Assembly (NCBI GenBank): GCA_021029095.1
Contig: JAJOHG010000036.1
Location: 248,001 to 312,000, forward strand
Direction of reading: 5' to 3'
DNA: 64,000 bases
DNA from: Phellopilus nigrolimitatus
Lineage: Eukaryota > Basidiomycota > Agaricomycetes > Hymenochaetales > Hymenochaetaceae
The position numbers were made by a program, and so were the translations under genes. The notes below the pieces were generated by a model, which worked only from the letters and a program-made list of their open reading frames with translations, was not told the DNA's origin and searched no databases. This document shows, piece by piece, positions 38,191 to 49,060 of this stretch; the stretch's first letter is position 1, and each line of letters opens with the position of its first letter.

Positions 38191-39731
38191 ATGTCGTCAA
38201 AACGCAAATGGGACCAAGCCGGTCCTGCCGACGATGAGGGCGCACCCACCACCAAGGCACACCGCAGTGACGATTCGAAGTCTGCAAGCGAGGCTGCTGC
38301 CGCTGCCGCTGCCATCGCCGCCAAGATTGCTGCACAGTTCGCCGGCTCGCCGCCCCTGGCCTCGGGCTCCGCGTCGGGCACCGTACTCGGGCCAAAGGAT
38401 CCGCACGACGGCGACTTCACACATGATATTGACATCAATGATATTCGCAACCGCTATCTGCTCACGAAGGGGTCGACGCAGGAACAGATCAATGCCGACA
38501 CGGGTGCATCGGTGACGACGAAGGGCGTATGGTACCCGGACCGTTCGAAGGCGAGCGAGAAGGACCCACCGCTGTACCTCCATATTTCTGCGAGCTCGCA
38601 GTCGATGCTCGATATTGCGATCATCAAGGTTAACGAGCTCATTGCGTTAGACATGGGCTCGCTCGTCGAGGACAAGAAGGACATGCGCAGGGAGCGGGTA
38701 CGCCGGCCGTGGCAGTTTTCACTTTGAATGTTTTGCTCATATAATTTATTTTTCATTCCAGAGAAAATGGCCGGAGAGAAGCTCAATGTCGGTTTGGAGA
38801 CGTTGCGCAATTTCAACGTCCGCGCCAAGGTCGTCGGCCCGTCGGGTATGTTCGTTAAGTATATTCAACAAGAGACGGGCACACGTGTGCAGATTAAAGG
38901 TCTCGGGTCGGGTTTCGTTGACGCTGAGACGGGTCGTGAGTCGGACGAGCCCATGCACATTCACATCACGTACGCTCCTTTTCCTTTTGTTGCAACCTAT
39001 AATTTAAAAAAGGTCCATAAAAAAGGGGCCCGGATGAAGGCCAAGTCGCTCGTGCGAAAGTGCTAACAGAGGACCTCCTTGAGGTTGTGCACTCCGAGCA
39101 CGCAAAAGCCAGGCTTGCTATGCAGCAGCAGCAAATGGAATTGCATCAGGCGCAGGCCGCATACGCCGCGTACAGCGTCGGCTATGGCGTACGTCATTCT
39201 CCTCTCTTCTATTGCGGATTCGTTGCTTTCACAACCCTGGAACAATACATTGTCGCATAAGAATTCGAAGAGGTTTGACCATTGCTTACTTGCTAACTTT
39301 GAAATATAGGGATACACGCCTCAGCCTCCTTCAGCGCCTGCGCCACCGCCACCTCCAGGAGAAGCTCCGCCTCCACCGCCAGCACCAGACGGCGCCCAGC
39401 CGCCTCCTCCTGGCAGTGCCGGCGGCCCACCCGCAGCAAGTGATCAGGATGCGTATGCGCAGTACTGGTCAGTCTTATATTCGCGTTCACCGCAGAGTTG
39501 TGTCAATCTGACAAATATTCATACTATGTAATTAGGGCAGCATATGGTTACGATGTCACATCCCCGCAGTTCAAGGAGTGGCAGGCGCAACAGCAGCAGC
39601 AATACGCTCAATACTACGCGCAGGTGGGCTACGGAGGCACATCATCAGCCTCCCCACCCCCGCCGAACGGAGCGCCCCCACCGCCCCCGCCCCCAGCGGG
39701 TGAGCCTGCACCTCCGCCGCCGCCGTCATAG
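38191..39731 (+). CDS. KH-domain RNA-binding protein, KHDC4/BLOM7-like splicing factor
   Basis: The N-terminus MSSKRKWDQAGPADD and an Ala-rich helix lead into the paired KH-like region: DIDINDIRNRYLLTKGSTQE, QINADTGASVTTKGVWYPD and PPLYLHISASSQSMLDIAI. Exon 2 (from 38762) gives RKWPEKLNVGLETLRNFNVR, KVVGPSGMFVKYIQQETGTR and QIKGLGSGFVDAETGRES, matching human KHDC4. After a further intron comes TGPDEGQVARAKVLTEDLLE. The C-terminal exons are Pro/Gln-rich (PPPPPPGEAPPPPP-like runs, FKEWQAQQQQQYAQYYAQ), as in WW- or SH3-binding splicing proteins. Length is about 430 residues over five exons. Family role: U2AF65-associated pre-mRNA splicing in the nucleus. The frame is continuous; the function comes from family resemblance. 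Confidence 0.85.
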
Positions 39732-40424
39732 GATGGCGTTCGGGCGTAGATTTGTGCCTTGTCGCCAATATGCCATGGTTTTGGTTTATTCTAAGTCCCC
39801 GTGCTTTGACTTCGAATTGACTGATCGGTTCTCGAGTCTGCTCATGGCCCAACTCCTTAGCTTTTGAAATGTTTCTATTCTTTTGTTCTGCTATCGCTTT
39901 TGCTATGGGTACACATCTTTACTGATCTCTGACGACGTTAGTGGCGTCTTGTCTGGCGAAGAGTCGATAGTCATTATTAGCCGCTGTCTTGCCTTCCTTC
40001 GACATTTCCAGGAGGAAATATGTGAGTTAAGCCTGTATATATAGTGCATTGTTATGCCTTTGACAGTGTCTGACTCGGAAAAAAATTGCTTCAGAAATTA
40101 GAAAAAGAAAATTTACGTAACTTATAGTTATTAATCACCATCAACGCGACAACGTGACCGTATCGCGCGCGTGCCGGATTACCGATTCAAACAGGTGCAA
40201 ACATGCGTCATATCCATCATCAAGTTCTGACATATCGAGATCACCGTCTTGCACATCGAACATACCATCTGACGCGTCGAGGTTTCCATCTGATGCGCCA
40301 TTTGAATAAGTACTCGCTCCCTTGCTGCAGCTAACTGACGCAACAAGTAAACGCTCACCCGCCCGCCACCGCCAACGTCGGTCGCCGGGCTGGTGAGTTC
40401 CTGTTCTCTTCTATCGCCTAAACT
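39732..40424. other. Intergenic region, same-strand genes
   Basis: 693 bp containing the 3' UTR of the KH gene and the promoter of the dehydrogenase. CATCTGACGCGTCGA around 40266-40282 includes an ACGCGT. No coding signal. Confidence 0.45.
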
Positions 40425-42011
40425 ATGTCATCCTTCCTCCTTGTGCCTTCTGGGATAATTATTGTGTACTTTGTGTCCCTCTACGTCCAGCACAATGACC
40501 GCTGCCTGACCGCCCTCCCGCCCGAAGCTATCGCCGCATCGCCGCGACGATGGACTGACGACGAAGACAAAATAAAAGAGGAGTACGCGCGTGCGGATGC
40601 ACAACCCATCGAAGTACTCGACGGTCTCCCACCCCGAACCAATCGAAAGTATCTGATCACCGGAGGAGCGGGATTTTTAGGTGGATGGCTCGTCGTACAT
40701 CTTCTCCAACGCGGCGAACGGCGGATTCGTGTTCTCGATATTTGCGCACCAAGCCGTGAAGACCTACGAGCTGCCGCTAATCGGGTTGACTTTCGCATAT
40801 GCGACATCTCTGATGCAGATGCCGTTCAGGCCGCCTTCGCTGCTCCCTGGCCCGACGACGACGACAACGCTGAGCTTACCATATTCCATACGGCGGCAAA
40901 CATCCGCTTCTATGAGCGCGCATGGTCCCTTGTATCGCTTTCTGCGGCCGTAAATGTCCGCGGGACACAAAATGTCCTTGATGCGGCGCGTGCCGCCGGC
41001 GCGACCGTGCTCGTTTCGACTTCGTCCGGCTCCGTCTGCGTGCGGCGGTCACGCTTTTGGCTGTGGCCATGGGAGGTCGCGCCCCCATTTTTCGTGCAAA
41101 GGATAGACGACGACGACGCGCTTGTACCAACTCGGCACGAGCACTTTTTCTCGAACTATGCCTATACGAAGCGGCTGGCGGAGGCACTCGTGCGCCGCGC
41201 GGATGGGAGCCCGACGCACAGTCCCTCCGGTGCAGATAGGAAACTCCGCACAGGCTGTCTGCGCCCGGGAAATGGCATTTACGGGCCAGGTGGTGATGTT
41301 CTGTGCGGCGCCGCACTTGTACGCGAACTCAACCCGACTTGGATTGCAGGCAGCATGCAAAATTTCATTTATGTTGAAAATGCCTCTCTCGCACACCTGT
41401 GCTACGAACAACGGTTGATCGCTCTTCAGAGGTCCCCCGCTACTGGGTTTCCGAAGCAGCCAGACATCGGTGGACAAGCATTCTGTATCGCTGACGCAGG
41501 GCCGCCGCCAACTTATGGCGACGTTTACCATGCGCTCTCCACTCTTACAGGCGGGCGCGTGTATTTCCCCGCTCTCTCTCCCACACTGATGCTTGCGCTT
41601 GCACACATCTTCGAGCTCGTGCACCTCTCTCGGCACTATCTCGCCCTCCTCCCTTACCCTCTTTCGCTCCTGTCCCATCTCATCCCACGCCTTCCGGACG
41701 ATCTTCTCAATCTGCAACCCTCGCTGTTTGCACTCGTATCTGTGCACATGCTTTTCGATGACTCGCGGGCGCGACAGGCGCCCAGCGCAGGAGGGCTTGG
41801 GTACGCACCTCGCTGGACGACCTTGCAAGGCGTGTGCGCGCTCGTGCGCAATTTTGAGCACAGTGGGCGGCGCGAGGAGGCGCGCCAGCGTGCAGGTGGA
41901 GGCATCGGCTTCGGGACGTGGGTGCCAAAGCGCATGCCGACGCCGCAGAGTGTGAGCCTCGACTTAGACGTGCAGGCAATAAGTGGGGTGCGTGAAAAGG
42001 TCAAAGAATGA
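40425..42011 (+). CDS. 3-beta-hydroxysteroid dehydrogenase-type NAD(P)-dependent enzyme, membrane-attached
   Basis: One uninterrupted exon of 528 codons, unusual among the intron-rich neighbours. A hydrophobic N-terminus (FLLVPSGIIIVYFVSLYV) suggests a membrane anchor. The Rossmann motif is YLITGGAGFLGGWLVVHLLQ, then RVLDICAPS and an Asp in DFRICDISDADAVQ. ELTIFHTAAN and NVRGTQNVLDAARAAGATVL are typical of the 3-beta-HSD/extended SDR family. The catalytic pair is YAYTKRLAE (YxxxK), and RPGNGIYGPGG with NFIYVENASLAH are the substrate-loop motifs of sterol dehydrogenases such as Erg26. A second hydrophobic stretch (about 41590-41690) may be a membrane hairpin. Role in sterol or terpenoid oxidation is inferred. 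It converges on the MDR gene with 134 bp between stops. Confidence 0.85.
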   Translation: MSSFLLVPSGIIIVYFVSLYVQHNDRCLTALPPEAIAASPRRWTDDEDKIKEEYARADAQPIEVLDGLPPRTNRKYLITGGAGFLGGWLVVHLLQRGERRIRVLDICAPSREDLRAAANRVDFRICDISDADAVQAAFAAPWPDDDDNAELTIFHTAANIRFYERAWSLVSLSAAVNVRGTQNVLDAARAAGATVLVSTSSGSVCVRRSRFWLWPWEVAPPFFVQRIDDDDALVPTRHEHFFSNYAYTKRLAEALVRRADGSPTHSPSGADRKLRTGCLRPGNGIYGPGGDVLCGAALVRELNPTWIAGSMQNFIYVENASLAHLCYEQRLIALQRSPATGFPKQPDIGGQAFCIADAGPPPTYGDVYHALSTLTGGRVYFPALSPTLMLALAHIFELVHLSRHYLALLPYPLSLLSHLIPRLPDDLLNLQPSLFALVSVHMLFDDSRARQAPSAGGLGYAPRWTTLQGVCALVRNFEHSGRREEARQRAGGGIGFGTWVPKRMPTPQSVSLDLDVQAISGVREKVKE

Positions 42012-42145
42012 AGTGATCGGGGTTCTGGATGTCCCCCGAATAATATATTTTTCTATCATTTATTGTGATTTGTCTAGCGACGTCGTGTGCTTGTTTATGT
42101 ACATATGTAGTAGATGGTATACAAGATACAAGACTTTCTTGTTGA

Positions 42146-43731
42146 CTATGGTTTTATGGCGACTTTCAGCGCGGTGCGACTGTGCATCTTATCGAGTGCT
42201 TTCTGGAAATCTTCCAGCGCGAAGACGTCCGTGACCTAGAATGTGTCAATTTTGCGGTATAAACGGCAACCACTAGCCCGTGATACTCACCATCCCTTAA
42301 CATTGATCTTCCCTGAGTCGAGGTACGCCACCGCACGCGGAAAGCAGTACGTCTGCGCGAAGGAGCCAATGATCTGCACGTGGCTTAGTACGTATACTTT
42401 TTCTTTCGTTGTGGAGGGGACATGAACTTACCTTGATCTCGTCACCGAAGATTTTGGATGGCGGCCAGTGCACGCGTGCGTCGTTGTTGTACACGCCATA
42501 CATCATTAGCGTCCCGCCGCGCCGCACGTAATTGATAGACTCGTTCGCAAGTTTTTCGACGCCGGTCGCTTCGATCTAGCCATATAAAACTGAATAAACA
42601 AAAATCGCCAGCCAAAGGCATAGGATACAGAAATAGAACGCGCACGACCACATCGAACCCATACGGGTTATCTTCACTCAGTTTCTTCCACTGCCTAGTG
42701 GGGTCCTCGCGGTCGAGTTCGACGTACTCGTCCGCGACGCCTAGTTCCTTCGCGATGCGCGTCTTAGGGCCGGCGTTCGCGGCGACGACGACGCGCGCAG
42801 CGCCGTTCAGTCTGAGGAGCTGCGCAAGGATGAGGCCGGTGGGACCCGCTCCGAGGAGGAGGACCTCGAATGCAGATGCAGTAGGGTTCGCAGCGCGCAA
42901 TTGGTCGAGCCCGTGTACGGCGCAGGCGGCGGGTTCGACGAGCGTTGCATCGACGTCTGCAAGGTTACGGATCTTGTACACTTTGCTTTCGTGGCTACAG
43001 GACGATTTGAACTTTGTATCCACATGCATTCGAAGCAAATGGAGTACGCACAAATTGACATACTCGGCGAAGCCGCCGTCCATGGTACAACCCTTGCTCG
43101 CAAAGTTCTCGCATAGAAGATCTTTGCCACGACGGCAGTAAAAGCAATCGTTGCACTTGCAAATTCGAGGGTCAGCAATAGAAACCAACACTACCGAAGT
43201 GGTAGAGGGCCGATGATGTTAGAAAGAGGGACATACGGAATCGCTGTTATCCGCGACGCATCTGTCACCTTTGGCGAGGCTTTTGATGTTCTTGCCCACT
43301 TCAGTGACCACACCGACTACTTCGTGTCCCGGGACAAGCTGCGCACGATCGTTTTAGTCCTGGTCAGTATACCCACAAGTCTATATAAGCCCTTACCGGA
43401 AACTTTGAGATAAATTCTCCATCGTGAATGTGCGCATCAGTGCCGCAGATACCTGATTAGATTGAACACTTTTAGCAGTAGACTTTACAGCAGAGTGCAC
43501 GTACCGCAGTAAGCGACTTCATTGCATGATACAGTCATGTGTCTGAGCGATTAGCAAGATTAAGAAAATAACCTAGGCAATGCACCTTTTACGAGGACTT
43601 CATCATCGCTTATTTGAGGAATGGGTACCTCCGCAATAGTGAAGCTTTTTGGCTGATTTCCTCGGTCGAACAAATCATCTGTTGTGATATTTAGAGAAGA
43701 GGCATACCTTATCGTACAAAAGGGCTCTCAT
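42146..43731 (-). CDS. Zinc-dependent medium-chain dehydrogenase (sorbitol/arabinitol-type)
   Basis: Start ATG 43731, with exon 1 MRALLYDK, then [20 protein letters not shown], a short exon, and [19 protein letters not shown] (catalytic zinc Cys). [20 protein letters not shown] (zinc His-Glu) and [10 protein letters not shown] come next. The structural zinc lobe follows: [38 protein letters not shown] and [20 protein letters not shown] (NAD Rossmann motif) lead to [20 protein letters not shown] and a C-terminus at VAIKP, stop 42146-42148. This order is that of polyol dehydrogenases of the MDR superfamily (sorbitol, D-arabinitol or threonine dehydrogenase-like); the substrate cannot be told from sequence. 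At least six short introns; all joins traced are in frame. Probably cytosolic. Confidence 0.85.
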
Positions 43732-43960
43732 CCGGGTATTTGATAGAGTGGGAGACTCGGAAGACATGGGAGCTGTATGGCCTGAGGATAGGACGTTATC
43801 GATTCAGACATGATCGGCGCCAGACGATCTTTCGTCGATCCACTTCTCGAATTGATCTCTATTTTGTACATTTGTTATTGCAAAACGCGCCTAAATATTA
43901 TCACGATAATATATGTACATGTAGGTGATTCCAAGACCAACTCTCTTCACATGCAAAGCG

Positions 43961-45739
43961 CTATCGCGGAGGTGCAGTCTGGGCATTAACATAAGACGGC
44001 ATTCGTACGGGCAGCGACGTCTGGCGCACCGGCCCGGGGCTTAATGGTCGCTTTCCAGCACCAGCCGCACCCGGGCTGACAGGCAGGTTCGTATGTGGCC
44101 CGCCAGTGTCCCATGACTGGGTGTGTGTATGGGCGAAGGCATGCGAACTCCCATCTGGCGATGATGGTAGCACGGACGAAGACTTTGCGCCGAGCATGGG
44201 AGGACGCAATGCAGCAACGCCCAGAGCACTGGCGTGCTGAAGTTGGAACGCCGAGCCCAGCCGAGCTCCAAACGCAGGCCCCGGGTCAAACGGTGGGGCA
44301 CGCGAGGAAAGCGTCGAGCCGCCGCCGCCGCCTCCGTTACCGTTGCTGGTGTTGTTGAATGGAAAATTGAGGATTTGCACAGCCTGACGGCTGATAGGCG
44401 CGGGAGGTGAACTGATTGGGGTCGTAGACAGTGAAAAAGAGTCCGAGTTCGATGCCGGTCGTGACATGCCCGCATGTCCTGCCACGCCCGTCCGCGTAGC
44501 AAGATCGAACCCAACAGGGCCTTTATCGATCACCTCAAACGCATTCGCATCGCGTTCGACCAGTTCAACTTCGCGAATAACCCGTGCAAGTTGTGCCTCA
44601 AGCTCAGGTAAAGTGTCACCCGACAGACGCTCACGCCTTGCTTGCAACTTCTCCAGACGAGTCGTAAGCGAACCGAGCTCTGCCTGCAGATCCGCCGTGC
44701 GCTTTCTGTCCGCACGAAGCGCCTCATCCGCCTCCTCCCTCGACCGTTCCGCCTCCTTGGTTACGCCCTTATGCTGCTCCACCACTACACCAGCGCGGGC
44801 TCTGAGCGCTGGTAGCGCAGCCTCTACTTTAAGGGCAGATTCTTCGGCCTCGCGGGCGGCTGCGGCCGCCTGCTTTGCCGCTTCCTGCAACGCACGCGCC
44901 TTCTGCCTCCCGCGCGTCTCCGCTGTTGCGTGCTTCTCTGCCGAGCGCTTAAGTGCCTCAATCTCGCTGCGTTTTGCCGCGTCCGTCTTGTGTGCCTCAC
45001 GCCGGGCTGTCTTGAGCTGCGCCGACACAGACTCTCGCTCCGAGCCGAGATGTGCAAGTTGAGCCCTGAGCTGTGCTGCATATTCCTCAATAGTGATCGA
45101 ACGCGGGGCGGAAGCTGTAGTGGTCGTGGATGCGGCACAGGCGCTCGAAACACTTGAGAATGATGACGATGTCGAGTCGATTGAGCTATCACCAACATCG
45201 TCAGGTGAAGCCTGGCCTTGTTGTTCTACAGATGGACAAGTCATTAGCTTGACCGCATGAGTTTTGTAAGTTCACATACGCTGTGATTGAGTAACCATAC
45301 GACTATGCACGACTTCCTCTCCGTTTCCAAATACAATCCCCAATTCGACATCATACTGACGGCCTGGCATGAGTCCGTACAATACGATGATGGCTTCGTC
45401 GCCGGCTTCGTCCATGCGCATGAGCACTCGCTTCCACGCTGCTCCGTTTACATTCACCGAAAGCCCCCGGCCGAGTGCATCAGATACCAGAGAAGCTGAA
45501 GAAGTGGCTGCTCCGAGAGTATCCTCAAGAGCATCTTCGTCGTCGAAGCCGACCGGATTTATGCCGAGCGAAGAGAGACCTGCATCGAAGCCATCGTTAG
45601 AGCAAGTAGACGAAAGGACGAAAGTCGTCGACACAGAGGTAATCTCGCGAACAGTTAGAAGGAAGCGAGGCGACCATGGACGAACAGTATGCCAATGCGA
45701 GTTAGGGGAGGAAGACTCGGCCATGGTCGTCAGTTCCAA
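43961..45739 (-). CDS. Coiled-coil protein with N-terminal FN3-like domain, function unknown
   Basis: Two exons. The first (start 45739, or the Met at 45724 giving MAESSSPNSHWHTVRPW) encodes about 150 residues containing VNVNGAAWKRVLMRM and IIVLYGLMPGRQYDVELGI, which resembles a fibronectin type III strand pattern. An intron (about 45280-45228) joins VTQSQ to QQGQASPDD. The second exon has a Ser/Thr-rich linker, then a long heptad-rich coiled coil of about 210 residues (EEYAAQLRAQLAHLGSERES to LARVIREVELVERDANAFEV, very rich in Ala/Glu/Arg). The end is a low-complexity Ser/Pro/Gly tail with a GGGGGG run and SP motifs. A scaffold-like role is only a guess. Divergent from the J-domain gene. Confidence 0.75.
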
Positions 45740-46672
45740 AACGCAGACACACTTGGTAAGAGCGAATTAGGAGTACTTATGTAAGCGTACTAGCGTACTT
45801 GTGTGTGACAACATTTCCCGTTTTGTAATTTCAGAGAAAGAGTCTGTTTTACACATCATGATCTATTGTGTGTGGCTTTTGACTCTGAGTCCGAAACCTC
45901 ATAAATGGCACCTCCTGACATGCACTTAGAGACCTTCAAGATCTGTCACTCTGAGATACGGCCTCAAAGGAGATAACTAGCGAAAGCGAACGCCGAGGGA
46001 GGACCACGATTGGATTCGACATACATGTAAGTTCGAAGGTCCACTACCGGCCTACGTACTATAGGGTGCGCAGCCGGCTCACTTACAGTATTACAGTACA
46101 ATCATAAGGCTCAGAGGTTCCCGCGAGCTTGAAATTCGGGTGCTGGCCTCAGCACAGATACCTTCCCGGCTATTTACGCAGCATCATCATGATTTAAGTA
46201 AGCCTGCTTGTACTCGTTCTCGGAACATATAACAATAATCGATTTACGTTCTGAATTTCATGCAAACGGTAGGCCTTCTTTTTTAAATCATACGCCCCCC
46301 CCTCGCCTAAGCACTGCTCGTCAATTAGGCTCTGCGTGTAGAAGAATTTTGATTTGCCTGCAGACGAGTGTCATGCAAACGGCTATAATTTGGTCCGTCT
46401 GTATAAGTGCTGAAAAGCCCTGTCCTACTTACTGGATATGCTGCCATGGCAGGTTGACTCTGCATATCAGGCTGTAACCATAGAGACGCAATGCTGATTC
46501 TCGCAATGCGCATTTTTCTTCAATTAGTCCTTGCACACTGCAGCCTCTTGTCATGTTAGATGCATTACACTTCAAAGCAAACTTCAAGTCCAAAGATGTA
46601 TAAAGCGGAAGCATCAGCATTTCCAGTGCATTATACTACCACTCATAATCGAGACTCACCCCCTCAGAACCA
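45740..46672. other. Divergent promoter region upstream of the J-domain gene
   Basis: 933 bp between two genes transcribed away from each other. Mixed composition with a run of eight C at 46290-46297. No coding signal. Confidence 0.45.
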
Positions 46673-48757
46673 ATGTCGCAAGAACAACGCCCAAAAAAAG
46701 AATTCACATATAATCCGTTCGAAAAGCTCGATATCAAAGACTGGCAGAAAACAACCGAAGGAGATGTAAAACGTACATACAAGAAATTGGTCTGTTGTTT
46801 TTAATTCCTGAAAGACTTTGACACTAGACAACTTTTTCTTCGCATTCCCCCTTCCATTAGTGCTTGGTTTATCACCCGGATAAACAAGGCGGTTCAACAA
46901 AATTGTTCCAAGAGGTACGAATTTTACGAATGCTCTTTGACTTCGCTGTTACTGCCGTTGAATGATTTCGCTCAATAGCTAGTTGAACACTACGAAGAAG
47001 CTCTTCGTTGTCTCAAGCACTGGGAGACTATTCCTGGTCATCGAGTTCCGCCATGGCCTGTGGATTTTTCACAGCCCGCTGCTTCGTTATATGCAGATAG
47101 GGATCGCAGGCCTTATCAGGCGGGACCCTCCGGGGAACGCGAAACGTTTCGACCTGCACCAGGTACTTTTATCAGAAACAGCTGATACCAGTAGTGCTTG
47201 ACTTTCTTTCTTTTCAATAGCTGGACCTCCTCCCCGAGACCCCTTTTCTAGGCCACCTTCAGCAGGCCCAAGTCACCGGGGTTATACGGGACAAGAACAG
47301 ACAAGGCGATGTACTTTTATCAAAAACAGCTGATACTAGTGGTGTTCGACTAATGTTCTTTCATAGCTACAACCCTCTTGGACCTCATTCCTTTCCTTCA
47401 GCAGGCCCAAGTCCCCGGGGTTATACGGGACAAGAACAGACAAGGCGATGTACTTTTATCAAAAGCAGCTGATACTAGTGGTGCTCGACTAATGTTATTT
47501 TCAATAGCTACAACACCTGGACCTCATTCCTTTCCTTCAGCAGGCCCAAGTCCCCGGGGTTATACGGGACAAGAAAACAAGGCGATGTACTTTTATCAAA
47601 AGCAGCTGATATTAGTGGTGCTTGATTAACGTTCTTTTCAATAGCTGCCACACCTGGACCTTCTCCCTTTGCTAGGCGACGAAGTACTTCTAATGGTATG
47701 CTGGAAGCTCTGAGTTTGTGAGGGCGGCTTACCTTAATACAAATTCCTAACAGCTAGCTCGGGGTCATCTCGCGCGTATTCGGGGATGGGAAATATGGGA
47801 GGCAAGTGTCTGACTGACTTCATTCTCGAACTGACACGTACAAATTCTCATCTCTCATCTAGAGACTGGCTACCAACCCATGACAGGTATGCAAGGATTA
47901 TCTGCTTCCTATCACTGCTGGCTCAAACCCCACCCTAATTTCAGACTTTCGGAACATGCCTGCAGCGAGTGCATCCGGTCCTCGTAGAAACGGTGAGCAC
48001 ATATGTTTTTCGACTGGCTTTTAGAGAAAGTTAACATATAATTGATCTGCTCGTTATCAAATATAGACATTTTTAATAGTAAGTCATCACCGAGCAATTT
48101 TCACGTATATTCGTACTTTTGGTGATTTTCCGCATATCCTCCTGCATATCAAGATTGCTACAAGGATCTTCGGTCCGGGAATTCCGGAAGAGGGCAAACC
48201 TTCAATCAAGAACCTCAAGAACAGAATTTCTCGAACTATGGTGCTCGTTATGATAGCATCTACCGCTCAGTCCCTCGGAGCCACATTTCCACACCACGAC
48301 TACCACCAATAAATCAAGGTCCGAGGTGGCTGCTCAACCCTACTCTGTCGTATTTAGAAATCGGTTTCGCACACTTTGTCGATGAGATCAACGGAAGACA
48401 GCTTGTCGAGAAGTATTCGCTCGCCAGACTAACCAGCTTTACCCCGGCGGAGAAAAAATATGTTATTGATTATGTTGGAGAGCCAGATGACATTTTAGTG
48501 CTCGTCGACAGGTTGAGCAGACGGATGTATCCACTTATTCCGCTTCACCAAAGATGGAGAGTTATATATGTGAGAACCCTGCATGCTTACATATAAATGT
48601 GCTGTTGCTGATACGTTGCGTTCAGACTTTCAACATGAAGCTGTATGACATCGTGAATCTAAAGTGGTACGACAGAAGGAATGACGATATAACGCGTTAT
48701 AATAGATTTGAACCCAGAGTCATCCGGGAGTCGGATTACCTCCTACCATTCTACTAA
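46673..48757 (+). CDS. J-domain protein with tandem exon repeats and microexons
   Basis: Exon 1 (from 46673) reads FTYNPFEKLDIKDWQKTTEG and KRTYKKL; after an intron it continues CLVYHPDKQGGSTKLFQE with the HPD motif that lets J-proteins stimulate Hsp70, then LVEHYEEALRCLKHWETI. Four near-identical exon+intron units follow (exons 47221-47310, 47367-47449, 47508-47586, 47645-47695), then phase-1 exons 47754-47801, 47863-47886, 47945-47992 and 48067-48078, and two C-terminal exons (48154-48569, 48626-48757). The frame stays open through all of them when GT-AG (one GC-AG) introns are removed. The repeat region is Pro/Gly/Ser-rich in units 1 and 4 but reads DLIPFLQQAQVPGVIRD in units 2 and 3. The C-terminal region of about 180 residues (LEIGFAHFVDEINGRQLVEK, LVLVDRLSRRMYPLIPLHQR) matches no family I know. 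Probably an Hsp70 co-chaperone-like protein; the partner is unknown. Confidence 0.75.
47163..47695 (+). repeat. Four tandem copies of an intron+exon unit inside the J-domain gene
   Basis: Units 47163-47310, 47311-47449, 47450-47586 and 47587-47695. Each starts with a 56-58 nt intron (GTACTTTTATCA...AATAG or CATAG, mostly with CAGCTGATA and a CTAAT-like branch) followed by an exon of 90, 83, 79 or 51 nt containing TCAGCAGGCCCAAGT and GGTTATACGGGACAAGAA (the last copy is shortened). Copies 2 and 3 are nearly identical, so duplication is recent. Confidence 0.9.
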
Positions 48758-49060
48758 AGTAGTGTGCACGTTGTAGCTTAGCTCAAATGCGAAGACACTT
48801 GCTCTCTAGCCTTGATGACTGCCCTGAGTTATCCAATCACGGATTTAAATAAGCCTTGAGCAATCTCGCGGGAACGAGCCATGTCCATGGTATGAGTGGG
48901 TTGGATAGGCACACATGTAGATGCGATGTTGCAAGAAAACACATGCATGTAAGTCGATGAGATAGACCAGCTGCGCAAATCTAGCTAGCAAAACAATACA
49001 CAAAACATGAGACTGCAATAACGAAATCAAACGGTTCTTTTTCCTTTCTTCTGTTTGCAA
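48758..49060. other. Convergent 3' intergenic region
   Basis: 303 bp between the stops of the J-domain gene and prolyl-tRNA synthetase. No other feature seen. Confidence 0.5.

Noticed and set aside
41049..41861. 270-codon open frame on the minus strand
   Set aside because: Shadow of the intronless 3-beta-HSD gene, whose Rossmann and YxxxK motifs are on the plus strand.
47163..47695. CRISPR-like array (repeats and spacers)
   Set aside because: Eukaryotic gene context; the whole unit, not just a short repeat, is conserved, and the boundaries are splice sites.
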